This document shows positions 9,094 through 17,902 of a stretch of 60,678 bases of DNA, piece after piece. Numbering within the stretch: position 1 is the first letter of the stretch; the number at the start of each line of letters is the position of its first letter. The stretch is taken from the NCBI GenBank assembly GCA_013359135.1, contig JABWCN010000025.1:1-60678 (forward strand), given 5' to 3'. The position numbers were made by a program, and so were the translations under genes. Source of the stretch: Pseudobdellovibrionaceae bacterium. Lineage in GTDB: Bacteria > Bdellovibrionota > Bdellovibrionia > Bdellovibrionales > Bdellovibrionaceae. The notes under the pieces were generated by a model. That model saw only the letters and a program-made list of their open reading frames with translations, was not told where the DNA came from and ran no database searches.

Positions 9094-10494
9094 TTATTTT
9101 TTTAATTCCAGGTATTTTTCAATGTCATAAACTAAATTTAGATAGTCAATAAGACTTGAAAACGAGCTTTCATTTTGGTCACTAATCAATTTAATTTTGA
9201 CTTCTAGATTGTCGAAGTACTCAATCATTGTGTCTGTGTTTTGGTCGGGATTTATTTTAGTTTTTGCGTTAAGAATTTGGCTTTTGCCTTCTTCAAACTT
9301 TTGTGAAATTTCTTTTTTGAGATTTTGATATTCATTGATCAACTTTTGCAGAGTAGCTCGGGTAGAAATCATATTGGAGTGAACTGATAAAAGTTGGCCA
9401 ATCAAATCTTTTTCTGCCTGTGCTGCCATATCAACAGCTGCAAGAAATTGATAGTGAGCCGCTGTATATTTAGAGTCTCGAGTTTTATCGAACAATCGGT
9501 AATTTAAAACAACACTAGCAGAATTTTCATGACTGTTGAAGCGGGTGGCATCACTGTCACCATTTGAATAATATTTAGATCTATCATTATTGTAACTTGA
9601 ACTAACGACAAAATTTACTGAAGGACCATTAGAAGCAATTAAAAGAGTTATTTTTTTATTCTCTTCGTTGACTGAATTTTTTAAAGCCAGTAGAGTCAAA
9701 TTATTTTCTTTAAGATAATTAATGGATTCCTCAAGTGAGGGTAATTGTTTTGCCAATAGCAGATCACTGAAGAAATTTTTAATTTCAGTAATTTGCTCTG
9801 GAGTCATTTGTGTAATGGGAAGTGGTTTTTTACCTGTAAGGTGATGAAGCTCAATGGATAGGGCGTTGGCAAAGTTTCTGACAGATTCTGCCTTTTGCGA
9901 ATATTCGTCAATTTTGCGTTGAATCCTGTCAGCAATTAAAAAGTTTTTAAAAACAGAACTTTTATCTTGCGAAATATTTAAATAAAAACTCATTGTCGTT
10001 TTGAGATCTTCATAATGTTTTTCAAGATAACTATATTTTTCCCAGGCGGTAAATAGTTTCAATGTTTGAATAATAAGTGCTTGTTTTACTAGCTTGTAGT
10101 TAATTTCGTAATTTTGGACATCAATTTTAGCTAGTTCTAGAGCGGTTTTTCTGAGGCCACTATCATAGAGTTTCCAAGAAAGGCTTACTGCTCCGTATTT
10201 ACTGTGGTATTGAGTTGAGGAGTTAATATCAGGGCGTTCTGCTTTTGAATAATGATCTTGAGAAAATCTTGTTTTTAAACCAAAATCTAGATCTATTGTT
10301 GGATAAAACTTATCATAAGCAGTTTTAACCCCTTCTTCGGAAGCTAATAATTTGTAGCGAGCTACAGAAATTTTGGGGTTGCTGGCAAGAGCTCCTTGGA
10401 CATACTCAAAGATGGTAGATGCTGATAAAATATCCAAAAAGAATAAATTTAAAGTTATGATAAAATAATATTTAACTTTACAACAAGTAGCCAT
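9094..10494 (-). CDS. TolC-family outer-membrane efflux/secretion channel
   Basis: The 466-residue product has an N-terminal hydrophobic export segment (about 8-26). Two half-repeats of long coiled helices follow, with FEYVQGALASNPKI near 28-41 matching the OEP opening ('..AL..NP.l..a'). FYPTIDLDFGLKTR and a second strand segment near SVVLNYRLFD are the outer-membrane beta-strand regions expected of TolC. It would form a trimeric channel across the outer membrane with an inner-membrane partner. No membrane-fusion or pump gene is adjacent, so the partner is unknown. The start codon and ribosome site lie inside a strong hairpin (10492-10520). Confidence 0.82.
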   Translation of the reverse strand: MATCCKVKYYFIITLNLFFLDILSASTIFEYVQGALASNPKISVARYKLLASEEGVKTAYDKFYPTIDLDFGLKTRFSQDHYSKAERPDINSSTQYHSKYGAVSLSWKLYDSGLRKTALELAKIDVQNYEINYKLVKQALIIQTLKLFTAWEKYSYLEKHYEDLKTTMSFYLNISQDKSSVFKNFLIADRIQRKIDEYSQKAESVRNFANALSIELHHLTGKKPLPITQMTPEQITEIKNFFSDLLLAKQLPSLEESINYLKENNLTLLALKNSVNEENKKITLLIASNGPSVNFVVSSSYNNDRSKYYSNGDSDATRFNSHENSASVVLNYRLFDKTRDSKYTAAHYQFLAAVDMAAQAEKDLIGQLLSVHSNMISTRATLQKLINEYQNLKKEISQKFEEGKSQILNAKTKINPDQNTDTMIEYFDNLEVKIKLISDQNESSFSSLIDYLNLVYDIEKYLELKK

Positions 10495-10520
10495 GAAGTC
10501 CTCTAAATAAGGACTTCATG
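10492..10520 (-). promoter_or_regulatory. Start-codon/SD-masking hairpin of the TolC-family gene
   Basis: Read on the minus strand, an 11-bp perfect inverted repeat (CAUGAAGUCCU / AGGACUUCAUG) with a 7-base loop buries the Shine-Dalgarno AGAGGA and the AUG of the downstream gene in the stem. Such a structure would hold translation low until melted, bound or displaced. Candidates are an RNA thermometer, a protein-binding site or coupling to transcription. Confidence 0.6.
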
Positions 10521-10609
10521 ATATTAAAAAACAATACTTCCATCAACTGTAGTCATTTAGACAGAGGTGACTGTAAAGGGCACTCGAAGCCAAAGAAGAA
10601 CAAAAGTAC

Positions 10610-11266
10610 TTAAAGATACTTAATTACATCACTTTTTTCAAAACGTACTTTAGTCATAAACTGGTATTTATCTTCTGGATGGCGATAGCCAAGAGCTACT
10701 GCCGCAACAGTTTCAAAACCAGTACCTTCTAGATTTAATACTTTGTCGTATCCTTTGGGATCAAGTCCTTCTAGTGGGCAGGTGTCAACATTCAACAAGG
10801 CCGCAGTTTCCATCAGAAAGCCCATGGCGATATAAGATTGTCTTTGTGCCCAGAAATTAATTGTAGCGCTTCTTGGACCTTGAATTAAGTCTCCAAAAAT
10901 GACTTTTTTCATTCCATCTAATTGAGATACAGCTATTTTTCTAACTTCAGCCATTCTTTTAATATGTTTTTCTATATGGGCTTCATCTAACTTAGATTTA
11001 ATAGCGATAACTAAAAAGTGAGAACAGTCTTCAATCTGGGTTTGTCCCCATGATAACGGAGTTAATTTCTTTCGTAACTCAGGTGATTGAACAACCAAAA
11101 ATTGCCAAGGTTGCATTCCATAAGAAGAGGGGGCTAAACGCAGCGACTCTTCTAAGGTTTCCCAATCTTGAGGGCTGATTTTTTTGGTAGTATCAAATTT
11201 TTTAACTGCATATCGCCAAGTCAACTTTTCCATAATTGTTGAGTTCTTGATTTCACTTTGACTCAT
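10610..11266 (-). CDS. Nitroreductase-family NAD(P)H flavin oxidoreductase
   Basis: The 218-residue protein shows the FMN-binding nitroreductase fold: WRYAVKKFD (about 18-26), RLAPSSYGMQPWQFLVV (about 43-59) and GFLMETAALLNVDTCPLEG (about 148-166). This resembles NfsB/YdgI/MhqN-type enzymes that reduce quinones or nitro compounds with NAD(P)H in the cytoplasm. The exact substrate cannot be told. The start at 11266 is favoured over an internal Met because AAGGA lies about seven bases upstream. Length is normal for the family. Confidence 0.88.
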   Translation of the reverse strand: MSQSEIKNSTIMEKLTWRYAVKKFDTTKKISPQDWETLEESLRLAPSSYGMQPWQFLVVQSPELRKKLTPLSWGQTQIEDCSHFLVIAIKSKLDEAHIEKHIKRMAEVRKIAVSQLDGMKKVIFGDLIQGPRSATINFWAQRQSYIAMGFLMETAALLNVDTCPLEGLDPKGYDKVLNLEGTGFETVAAVALGYRHPEDKYQFMTKVRFEKSDVIKYL

Positions 11267-11296
11267 TTTCGTATCCTTAATCCTTAAAGCTTTAAA

Positions 11297-11776
11297 CTAT
11301 TTCGATACTTCAAACATTGACTTTTCGTAATCGCCTTTGATGTACATAGAATCATTTGAGTTTTTTACTGCAGCAACTCTCCAGTAGTAACTTTTTCCAG
11401 CTTCTAATCCAGTTAGTTCATAGGTTGTGTTTTTTTGGAATTGATCATCCACTTTTAACCATTTAAAATTAGGGTCAGTTGCCACTTGAAGATGATAATT
11501 TTCAGCTCCAGAAACAGCACTCCATTTTAGAGTAGCTTTAGGGCCGGAAATTTTGGCCATGAAAGCTGGTTCGCCTAATGTAGTTTTTGCTGGTGGAGTA
11601 GATTTATCTTTATTTTGTTTTGGTTGTGGAAATAGGGAGCCTGGATCGTGCTTTGCTTTCGATACAGAACCATGCTCATTGCCATTTGAAGCTTTATCAG
11701 CTGCACTAGAAAAAGCGCTATGAGTAGCTAATGAAATCATAAAAAAACTAACCGCTGTTAATGCAAATCTGGACAT
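11297..11776 (-). CDS. Exported fibronectin type III domain protein
   Basis: The 159-residue product has a signal peptide (about 1-25). A charged low-complexity linker (about 26-65, Lys/Pro/Ser-rich) leads to one fibronectin type III domain (about 70-157) with the signatures ATLKWSAVSGAENYHLQV, TTYELTGLEAGKSYYWRVAAV and a final strand. The domain is a protein-binding beta-sandwich, so it probably acts in the periplasm or at the surface. GGAGG precedes the start at good spacing. It lies 30 bp upstream of the nitroreductase gene, but a shared role is not evident. Confidence 0.75.
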   Translation of the reverse strand: MSRFALTAVSFFMISLATHSAFSSAADKASNGNEHGSVSKAKHDPGSLFPQPKQNKDKSTPPAKTTLGEPAFMAKISGPKATLKWSAVSGAENYHLQVATDPNFKWLKVDDQFQKNTTYELTGLEAGKSYYWRVAAVKNSNDSMYIKGDYEKSMFEVSK

Positions 11777-11871
11777 CTAATCCTCCAAAGATGTTAAATA
11801 TTTTTGATTTTAAGTTTACTTAAAGCTCAATAATTACAATTAAATCAATTTAAGCTCACGAGTTAAATGAT

Positions 11872-11901
11872 TTGTTGCTATTTTTAGTCATGCTGTGTTA
11901 T
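11872..11901 (+). promoter_or_regulatory. Candidate rnpB promoter
   Basis: TTGTTG (11872-11877) and TGTTAT (11896-11901) are separated by 18 bp and would start transcription near 11908, right at the inferred 5' end of RNase P RNA. Both boxes deviate from consensus at one or two bases. Confidence 0.45.
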
Positions 11902-11908
11902 GGTTGCC

Positions 11909-12312
11909 ACGGTTTTGTGGATGATTGCTCTTGTTTAATGATCTTTTGATTATTTGATTGACCTTTTGGTTTATCAGCAAGGGAGGAAAGTCCGGACTTC
12001 ATAGAGCAGTGCAAGGGGTAACGCCCCTCCGTCGTAAGGCGAGGAACAGTGGAACAGAGAGAATGTCCAGGGCTTTGAGCCTGAAAACGGGAACGGGAGT
12101 TTTCAGGGGAGCTGCTGGAGTGAAAACAGCTAAACTCTGCACGAAGCAAGATCAAATAGGAAAGCGCAAGTAACTCGGCTCGGGTGAGGCTTTCGGGTAG
12201 GATCGCTTGAGGGATTTGGTAACAAATCTCCCAGATAAATAGTCATCTAAAATAACAGAGACACTTTCGGGACTTTGTTATTGGGACAGAATCCGGCTTA
12301 TAGCAAAACCAC
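11909..12312 (+). ncRNA. rnpB: RNase P RNA, bacterial type A
   Basis: The catalytic RNA of RNase P, which removes 5' leaders from tRNA precursors. Conserved blocks are visible: GGAGGAAAGUCCGGACUUC (11979-11997), GGGUAGGAUCGCUUGAG in the 3' half (about 12196-12212), an AGAUAAAUAGUCAUC block (about 12233-12247) and the terminal GACAGAAUCCGGCUUAU (about 12285-12301). The ends are set by pairing of GGUUUUG (11911-11917) with CAAAACC (12304-12310), the P1 helix. Both ends are approximate to a few bases. Two short ORF-like frames overlap it but are chance. Confidence 0.95.
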
Positions 12313-12341
12313 TTCCCATTTCCCTTTTAGAGGGAGTTTCC

Positions 12342-12360
12342 TTGGCCCATGGCCAATTTC
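12342..12360 (+). terminator. Possible rnpB terminator
   Basis: TTGGCC-CAT-GGCCAA is a 6-bp stem with a 3-base loop, followed by TTTCT, about 30 bp after the inferred end of rnpB. The stem is short and the U-run weak, so the assignment is tentative. Confidence 0.35.
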
Positions 12361-12493
12361 TACTTCTATTTACCTTATCTTAGAACGAGCCTTAAACAGG
12401 TAGAGACAAAAAGATACCAAAACAAAAATTTATATCAGGAACATGTTTTGCTTATCATAGGTGTGTCAATCAAACTTTAACTGGGGGAAACTT

Positions 12494-13147
12494 ATGAAAA
12501 TCTCAAAAAATACACAGCCATTATATTTAATGATTACCATGTTATTAATATCAATAATCAATATGCAAACAATAGATGCTGCGCCGGGGGCGAGGCCAAA
12601 TCCTCCAAGGTACGACGAAAGAAGGCCTGGTTATATTAGACCAGAGCCAAATAGACCCGTTCCTGGATACCCTCGATATGATAGGCCTGAACCGATATAT
12701 CGACCACAGCCAATTAGACCTATCCCTGTTCCAATTCCTGTACCGATCAGACCAGCTCCTATTTATCCTCCAGTTTATCCTGCGCCTGTTTATCCTAGTC
12801 CTATTTATGAAAATCCTGGTTATAGTAATTATGAGACACAAAAAATTCTATTTTTAAATCGAATGGTAAGTGGAGAGAGTTTTAATTTAGGAAGCTTGCT
12901 AAATATAAATTCTTATTCTGGTTTTCGTTTGAATCAAGTTCGAGTGAATGTGATATCATCTGCAGGTTCTACAATTCAGCTGTTAATTAATGGAAGAGTT
13001 GTGGACTCTCAGTACAGCTATGGAGAAGATGTTTACTTAAATCCTTCATATGAAGATGAAATTGGATATGAGGTTTCAAGCGTGCGCTTAAGAGTCAAAG
13101 GAAGTGCTTTCATTAGAAATGTTACAGTAGAATTGTCAGACCGTTAG
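12494..13147 (+). CDS. Exported proline-rich protein with C-terminal beta domain
   Basis: The frame is open from 12461, but the ATG at 12494 follows GGGGGAAA and starts a proper signal peptide (MKISKNTQPLYLMITMLLI, cut after DAAP). Residues of about 32-110 are a proline-rich tract with P-R-Y, RPxP and alternating PIP/PVP repeats (Pro, Arg, Tyr, Ile), probably an extended surface or periplasm-spanning rod. Residues of about 120-217 form a compact beta-rich domain (SGESFNLGSLLNI, VRVNVISSAGS, VRLRVKGSAFI). No family is recognised. It follows rnpB on the same strand but is probably a separate transcript. Confidence 0.6.
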   Translation: MKISKNTQPLYLMITMLLISIINMQTIDAAPGARPNPPRYDERRPGYIRPEPNRPVPGYPRYDRPEPIYRPQPIRPIPVPIPVPIRPAPIYPPVYPAPVYPSPIYENPGYSNYETQKILFLNRMVSGESFNLGSLLNINSYSGFRLNQVRVNVISSAGSTIQLLINGRVVDSQYSYGEDVYLNPSYEDEIGYEVSSVRLRVKGSAFIRNVTVELSDR

Positions 13148-13158
13148 TCGAATTTATT

Positions 13159-13199
13159 TAGACAATAAAGTCGCACTTCTTTAGTGACTTTATTGTCTA
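13159..13199. terminator. Bidirectional terminator between convergent genes
   Basis: A 14-bp perfect inverted repeat (TAGACAATAAAGTC and its complement) with a 13-base loop sits between the proline-rich gene (+) and the acetyltransferase gene (-), which converge here. The stem is strong, but U-runs are short, so termination may be partial. Confidence 0.6.
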
Positions 13200-13216
13200 G
13201 GTTACAGATAAGAACT

Positions 13217-13792
13217 TCACAAAGTGGTTTTTATTTTTTTCTCTAAAATAATCATTTTTAAATTTTCAACTTTAGGGACACCAAATTTAGGATCACTAGG
13301 AAAATCAATTAAGTGAGGAAGCAGACTGAAACCTCTACGTAGATAAAAATCAATCAGTTCTTTGCGTTGAGTAATTACAGACATTTGGATTTTATCTAGC
13401 CCCCATTTAGTTGCAAGACCTTCAATATGGGTAAGAACTTGTTTTCCCAGTCCAGAGTTTTGAAGATCTGGAGTTACTGTGAACATTCCAAAATAAAGAT
13501 TACGATTACCAATAGTTAGCTGAGTGTGTTTAGAAAAAAAATAATCTTGTGGGATAATTTTTATTTCGCAACAAGCGACAATTTGATTGTGAACATTTTT
13601 GGCAACCACTATGGACGAAAAAGGTTCTTCGATAGCATGAATGATCTGATCGTAGTCAGTCCTTTGGCCATCCAAAAGATCTGCCTCGGTCGTCCATCCT
13701 GTTTTTGAAGGTTCTCCGCGATAAGCTGAGTTAACTAATTTTACGATGTCAGGGGCTTCATTAATAGAAGCCATAGAAAATGAAAGTTTCAT
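13217..13792 (-). CDS. GNAT-family N-acetyltransferase
   Basis: The 191-residue protein shows the GNAT fold. A substrate-side N-terminus (NEAPDIVKLVNSAYRGE) leads to GMFTVTPDLQNSGLGKQVLTHIE (about 108-130), where QNSGLGK is the acetyl-CoA pyrophosphate loop (Q/RxxGxG/A). RRGFSLL near 164-170 is the usual C-terminal strand. It transfers an acetyl group from acetyl-CoA to an unidentified amine, probably a small molecule. It lies 40 bp downstream of the methyltransferase gene. Confidence 0.8.
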   Translation of the reverse strand: MKLSFSMASINEAPDIVKLVNSAYRGEPSKTGWTTEADLLDGQRTDYDQIIHAIEEPFSSIVVAKNVHNQIVACCEIKIIPQDYFFSKHTQLTIGNRNLYFGMFTVTPDLQNSGLGKQVLTHIEGLATKWGLDKIQMSVITQRKELIDFYLRRGFSLLPHLIDFPSDPKFGVPKVENLKMIILEKKIKTTL

Positions 13793-13832
13793 ATGTAGAT
13801 GTATAACTTATTGGCTCTGTTTTAAAAAGATA

Positions 13833-14885
13833 TTACTTTAACTTTGCAAGTACAAAAAGCTCTCTGCCTTGTCTTCTTGGCAAAGATTTGCGCCAACGTC
13901 CCCAAAATAGAAACTGAAATTTTTTTTCTAAACGCTTTCTGAGTTCCCATTCTGTAGCTCCAAAGGGAGGTCCAAAGCGTTTTGGCATACAAAAAAAAGT
14001 CCCCATAAGCTGACCTTGTTCATGCAGATATTGACTCCAAATTTGGACAAGTTCATTCCTGCGCTTAGGGGCTATGGCGCAAAAACAGGTGTATTCATAT
14101 ATGAAATCAAATTTACCGCGAAGTTCTTGTGGTAAGTGAAATAAATCAGCCTGAAGCCAAGTAATTTGTTTGTATTCTGAATGAAGTTTTTTAGCTCGTT
14201 CAATGGCATGCGGAGAAATATCAATAGCAGTAACAAGATGACCATTCTGAGCAAAAAGCGCAGCATCGTGTCCATCTCCACATCCAAGAACTAATATATT
14301 TGATTTTGGTAATTTAAGCCTTGGAAGCATATCTTTTAAAGTTTCAGAGGGGCTTGCTAAATTCCATCTAGGGTTTTCTTCAGTTTCATAAACTTGATTC
14401 CACCACTCAGCGCCATTTAAAAATTCGTGCTCTTCCCAGTACTGGTGAAAGTCATATTTCTCTCCGTTCCACTCAAAATTATCATCTGAAAAACCATCTA
14501 ACAAATCAAAAAACTCTTCTTGAGCTTGTCGACTTAAAGTGAAGGGCACCTTGTTTTTGTTTTCACCATGAATTCGATCCCACTCATCTAAAAACAATGG
14601 AAAATTTTTTAGTGGTAGAATCAGCGAATAGTCGTAATGAAACTGCAAATGCAAATCGCCATCTATAGTTTTACTAACGGATTGAGCTATTAATGGAGAT
14701 TCGAAGGCTTCAATTATATAGTTGTTTTCGTCCCATTTAGAACCAATTGAATTGTTTTCTAATAAAAAGAGATTCTCTAAAATAGAAAAACCCATTTCTG
14801 GGTTTGAAACTTTAATATCATCTTTAAAAATAAATCCGTGCTCATCAATAGTCAGAAATAATTCTGGAATTTCGTTATAGGTCAT
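13833..14885 (-). CDS. TPMT-type SAM methyltransferase with N-terminal extension
   Basis: Residues of about 165-350 are a class I methyltransferase with LVLGCGDGHDAALFAQNG (SAM-binding, about 199-216). DIYEYTCFCAIAP-like sequence and MGTFFCMPKRFGPPFG are typical of the thiopurine/thiol S-methyltransferase family. The first 150 residues (many Glu/Phe/Asp, including LFLTIDEHGFIF) have no counterpart I recognise and are unusual for this family, whose members are about 200-230 residues. It probably methylates a small thiol, selenol or halide-type acceptor. It sits 2 bp from the end of the preceding gene, suggesting an operon. Confidence 0.75.
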   Translation of the reverse strand: MTYNEIPELFLTIDEHGFIFKDDIKVSNPEMGFSILENLFLLENNSIGSKWDENNYIIEAFESPLIAQSVSKTIDGDLHLQFHYDYSLILPLKNFPLFLDEWDRIHGENKNKVPFTLSRQAQEEFFDLLDGFSDDNFEWNGEKYDFHQYWEEHEFLNGAEWWNQVYETEENPRWNLASPSETLKDMLPRLKLPKSNILVLGCGDGHDAALFAQNGHLVTAIDISPHAIERAKKLHSEYKQITWLQADLFHLPQELRGKFDFIYEYTCFCAIAPKRRNELVQIWSQYLHEQGQLMGTFFCMPKRFGPPFGATEWELRKRLEKKFQFLFWGRWRKSLPRRQGRELFVLAKLK

Positions 14886-14887
14886 TC

Positions 14888-15424
14888 TTATTTTTTTGCC
14901 GGCTCTTCCGGTTTCACTTGTGCAGGTGTTGTTATTTTATTAGCTTCAACAGCTTTTAATGGTTCAGCTGGAGGAACTTGCGCTTGGGTCGTAGAAGGAT
15001 TTTCATCTGCTTCTTGATTGTCTGGAGTGATAAGAGAACCTTCTGTAAAGGAAATATTATCGCCCTTGGTTTGTAGGGATTGAATTACCCATTTGTCGAC
15101 GGTGGGATTGTCAGAGTAATCTCTGGCCAAAACGGCTTCGCCCTCTATAATTCGTGTAACAGTTTCTCCCTGACTTGTTTCAGAAAATTTGTAATTAAAT
15201 TGAGCAATTATTTTCTGATCGCCGCTGTTTCGAGTCCAAATTTTAATAATTTCAATGTCTTTAGTATCTGGCTTTTTAGATTTTATGGTGTTTTCAATGA
15301 GTTCAACCATTTTAGCTTGAATGTCTGAGTGCGTCTCAAAATCCAAAGGAGCTGTACTATGGACAACTTGCCATGACCACGCCAGCAAAATAACAAAAAC
15401 TATTAAACTTAGAATTTTCATCAT
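14888..15424 (-). CDS. Membrane-anchored or exported protein of unknown function
   Basis: The 178-residue product begins with a hydrophobic segment (MKILSLIVFVILLAWSW) that could be an uncleaved anchor or signal. A beta-rich core (about 30-115) follows, then a Pro/Ala/Glu-rich low-complexity tail (about 125-178, repeated TPAQV/PAEP-like units). No family is recognised. GAGGA lies about eight bases before the first Met. The methyltransferase gene follows after 2 bp, so they are probably co-transcribed, though the tail-rich design gives no clue to a joint function. Confidence 0.5.
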   Translation of the reverse strand: MMKILSLIVFVILLAWSWQVVHSTAPLDFETHSDIQAKMVELIENTIKSKKPDTKDIEIIKIWTRNSGDQKIIAQFNYKFSETSQGETVTRIIEGEAVLARDYSDNPTVDKWVIQSLQTKGDNISFTEGSLITPDNQEADENPSTTQAQVPPAEPLKAVEANKITTPAQVKPEEPAKK

Positions 15425-15542
15425 AGAATATTTCCTCTATTTTATGATATGGAGTATATCGTTGGTATCAACTTTTGGCAAAAGTTATAATTATTTATAA
15501 CGATTAACACAGGTTAGGGCAAGAACGAAAAGGAGATTATTT

Positions 15543-16226
15543 ATGTATAATGAATGGATGTCTTCGTTGATGAACAAGCGCAACGAATTTGAAAAAAAGG
15601 TTCTAGAAAACTGGAATCAAGCCCAGGAACTTGTGGAAGAGAAGCTTTGGCAAAACTTGAAAATTTTCTTCGAAGTGAAGGGCATTCGGCCTCATATTGT
15701 GGATTTTATGACCTATGTGGAAAAGTGGTCACCTCAAATGACTAGAGAAGCATTGAGTTATTTTTTGGAGTTTTTTAGGCCAGCAACTATTGGTATGGGA
15801 CTTCGGATTGCTAAAATTAATGACACACAAATTGAACTCATTATTCCAGATCGTCTTAAAAATAAAGATGAGGAAGGTTATTTTTTAGACTCGGCTCTTA
15901 TGACATCTGGAGTAGAGAGTTTCAAGTTATTGTGGCTTAGGCATGCTCCTATTGGGGAATTTCACTTCAAAATTCAAAAAATGAATTTTGAAAAAATGGG
16001 CAATGCTTATAATGAGAAAAAAATTAATATGGTGAGGGTGCGTTTTGAACTACCCGCTGAATTCAGGGAAAATGCTTTAGCTCAACTGCGTTCTGAACAG
16101 AAGACAGTTGTTGATCATAAAATTTCATTCTTTGACGAGAATGATTCACTCTTTGCTGAGATGAGTTTACAATCATGGATTTCTGTCACTCCAATTTTGG
16201 AAACCTTTCATTCAGAGAATCATTAG
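15543..16226 (+). CDS. Unknown cytoplasmic protein, possible hotdog fold
   Basis: The 227-residue product has an N-terminal charged helical region (about 1-70). A segment of about 80-220 follows with alternating strands and one central helix (FRPATIGMGLRIAKI, IELIIPDRLKNKDEEG, LDSALMTSGVESFKLLW), a layout that resembles hotdog-type thioesterase-like proteins such as DUF4442. No catalytic residue is clear. A strong AAAAGGAG lies before the ATG. It precedes the leucine-degradation operon by 68 bp in the same direction, so an acyl-CoA-related role is conceivable but unproven. Confidence 0.45.
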   Translation: MYNEWMSSLMNKRNEFEKKVLENWNQAQELVEEKLWQNLKIFFEVKGIRPHIVDFMTYVEKWSPQMTREALSYFLEFFRPATIGMGLRIAKINDTQIELIIPDRLKNKDEEGYFLDSALMTSGVESFKLLWLRHAPIGEFHFKIQKMNFEKMGNAYNEKKINMVRVRFELPAEFRENALAQLRSEQKTVVDHKISFFDENDSLFAEMSLQSWISVTPILETFHSENH

Positions 16227-16294
16227 CAAAAAAAATAGTTGTTTGAGTAGTAGAAAAATAACAGAGTACTAAAAAATCAATTTAAGGAAAGTGC

Positions 16295-17902
16295 ATGGCT
16301 GTTTTAGAGACGGAAGTTAATAAAGATTCTGAGGAATTTAAAAAAAATAAAAATTTTATGGAATCTTTAGTTAAAGAATTAAAAGATAGAGTTGATAAAA
16401 TCAAATTAGGTGGTGGAGAAGAGGCGCAAAAGAAGCATAAATCTCGTGGTAAGCTCACAGCGCGAGAGCGTATAGAAGCTCTTTTAGATCCAGGAACTAG
16501 TTTTTTAGAGGTTTCCGCTTTGGCAGCTTGGAATGTTTATGAAAATGAAGCTCCCGCAGCTGGTGTTGTTGCGGGAATAGGTGTTATTCAGGGAACCGAG
16601 GTCATGATCGTTGCTAACGATGCCACTGTTAAAGGAGGAACTTATTTTCCTTTGACAGTAAAAAAACATCTTAGAGCTCAAGAAATAGCTCATGAAAATG
16701 GTCTACCATGTATCTATTTGGTTGATAGTGGAGGAGCCTTTTTACCTCTGCAATCAGAAGTCTTTCCTGATCGAGATCATTTTGGAAGAATATTCTACAA
16801 TCAAGCTCGGATGTCGGCAGAGGGGATTTCGCAAATTTCTGTGGTCATGGGATCATGTACTGCTGGAGGGGCTTATGTTCCTTCGATGAGTGATGAGAAT
16901 GTGATTGTGAAAGATAATGGGACTATTTTTTTAGGTGGACCACCATTAGTGAAAGCCGCAACAGGAGAAGTAGTGTCATCACAAGATTTAGGAGGTGCTC
17001 AAGTACACTGTGAAATCAGCGGTGTCACAGATCACTTTGCTGAAAATGATGAGCACGCTGTGGAAATTACCAGAGAAATAGTGAAACATTTAAATAAAAG
17101 TAGAGCGGTGAATTTAAAGACCGCGATTGCTGAGGATCCAGCTTATTCTATAGAAGAACTTTATGGTATTATACCTGAGGACTCTAAAAAACCATTTGAT
17201 GTTCGTGAAGTTATTGCGCGACTTGTAGATGCTTCAGACTTTCATGAGTTTAAACCCTTGTATGGTAAAACTATTGTTACCGGATGGGCTCATATATGGG
17301 GTTATCCTGTGGGAATAATTGCTAATAATGGTGTGTTATTTAGTGAGAGCGCATTAAAAGCTGCTCATTTTATAGAGCTTTGTGAGCAAAGACAAATTCC
17401 TCTGGTTTTTTTGCAAAATATAACTGGCTTTATGGTTGGTAAAAAATATGAAAATGAAGGGATTGCTAAACATGGAGCTAAGCTTGTTATGGCTGTGAGT
17501 AATGCCTCTGTTCCAAAATTCACCGTTGTTATTGGTGGTTCGTATGGTGCAGGTAACTATGGAATGTGTGGTAGGGCTTATCAACCAAGATTTTTATGGA
17601 TGTGGCCAAATGCACGGATTTCGGTGATGGGTGGTGAACAGGCCGCGAATGTCTTGTTAACAGTTAAAAAAGATCAGTATGCTATGAAGGGGCTTGAGAT
17701 GAGTGTTGACGAAGAGGCAATTTTTAAACGGCCTATTTTAGAAAAATATGCAGAGGAAAGTTCTGCGTACTTTTCAACAGCAAGAATTTGGGATGATGGA
17801 ATTATTGATCCTAAAGATACACGAAGGGTTCTAGCGTTAGGCATAGCAGCAAGTTTAAATAAAAAATGGCCAGAGCCAAAACAGGGAGTTTTTCGCTTAT
17901 GA
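16295..17902 (+). CDS. mccB: Methylcrotonoyl-CoA carboxylase carboxyltransferase (beta) subunit
   Basis: This 535-residue protein carries the acyl-CoA and biotin-carboxyl domains of the carboxyltransferase class. [18 protein letters not shown] opens it (about 51-68), and [19 protein letters not shown] (about 112-130), [18 protein letters not shown] (about 184-201) and [18 protein letters not shown] (about 414-431) form the substrate pocket. The [14 protein letters not shown] and NYGMCGR forms indicate the methylcrotonyl/geranyl type rather than propionyl. It works with the biotin carboxylase and carrier downstream, carboxylating 3-methylcrotonyl-CoA in leucine breakdown. Its stop overlaps the next start (ATGA). 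Confidence 0.9.
   Translation: MAVLETEVNKDSEEFKKNKNFMESLVKELKDRVDKIKLGGGEEAQKKHKSRGKLTARERIEALLDPGTSFLEVSALAAWNVYENEAPAAGVVAGIGVIQGTEVMIVANDATVKGGTYFPLTVKKHLRAQEIAHENGLPCIYLVDSGGAFLPLQSEVFPDRDHFGRIFYNQARMSAEGISQISVVMGSCTAGGAYVPSMSDENVIVKDNGTIFLGGPPLVKAATGEVVSSQDLGGAQVHCEISGVTDHFAENDEHAVEITREIVKHLNKSRAVNLKTAIAEDPAYSIEELYGIIPEDSKKPFDVREVIARLVDASDFHEFKPLYGKTIVTGWAHIWGYPVGIIANNGVLFSESALKAAHFIELCEQRQIPLVFLQNITGFMVGKKYENEGIAKHGAKLVMAVSNASVPKFTVVIGGSYGAGNYGMCGRAYQPRFLWMWPNARISVMGGEQAANVLLTVKKDQYAMKGLEMSVDEEAIFKRPILEKYAEESSAYFSTARIWDDGIIDPKDTRRVLALGIAASLNKKWPEPKQGVFRL

Noticed and set aside
9094-10494. Part of a complete tripartite efflux operon
   Set aside because: No membrane-fusion or inner-membrane pump gene is adjacent on either side.
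11898-12173. Two short ORF-like frames on opposite strands at 11898-12173
   Set aside because: They lie entirely within the RNase P RNA, whose conserved blocks explain the sequence.
12551-12857. Frames rich in Arg/Trp/Ile on the reverse and other forward frame
   Set aside because: These are shadows of the repetitive proline-rich coding tract at 12494-13147.
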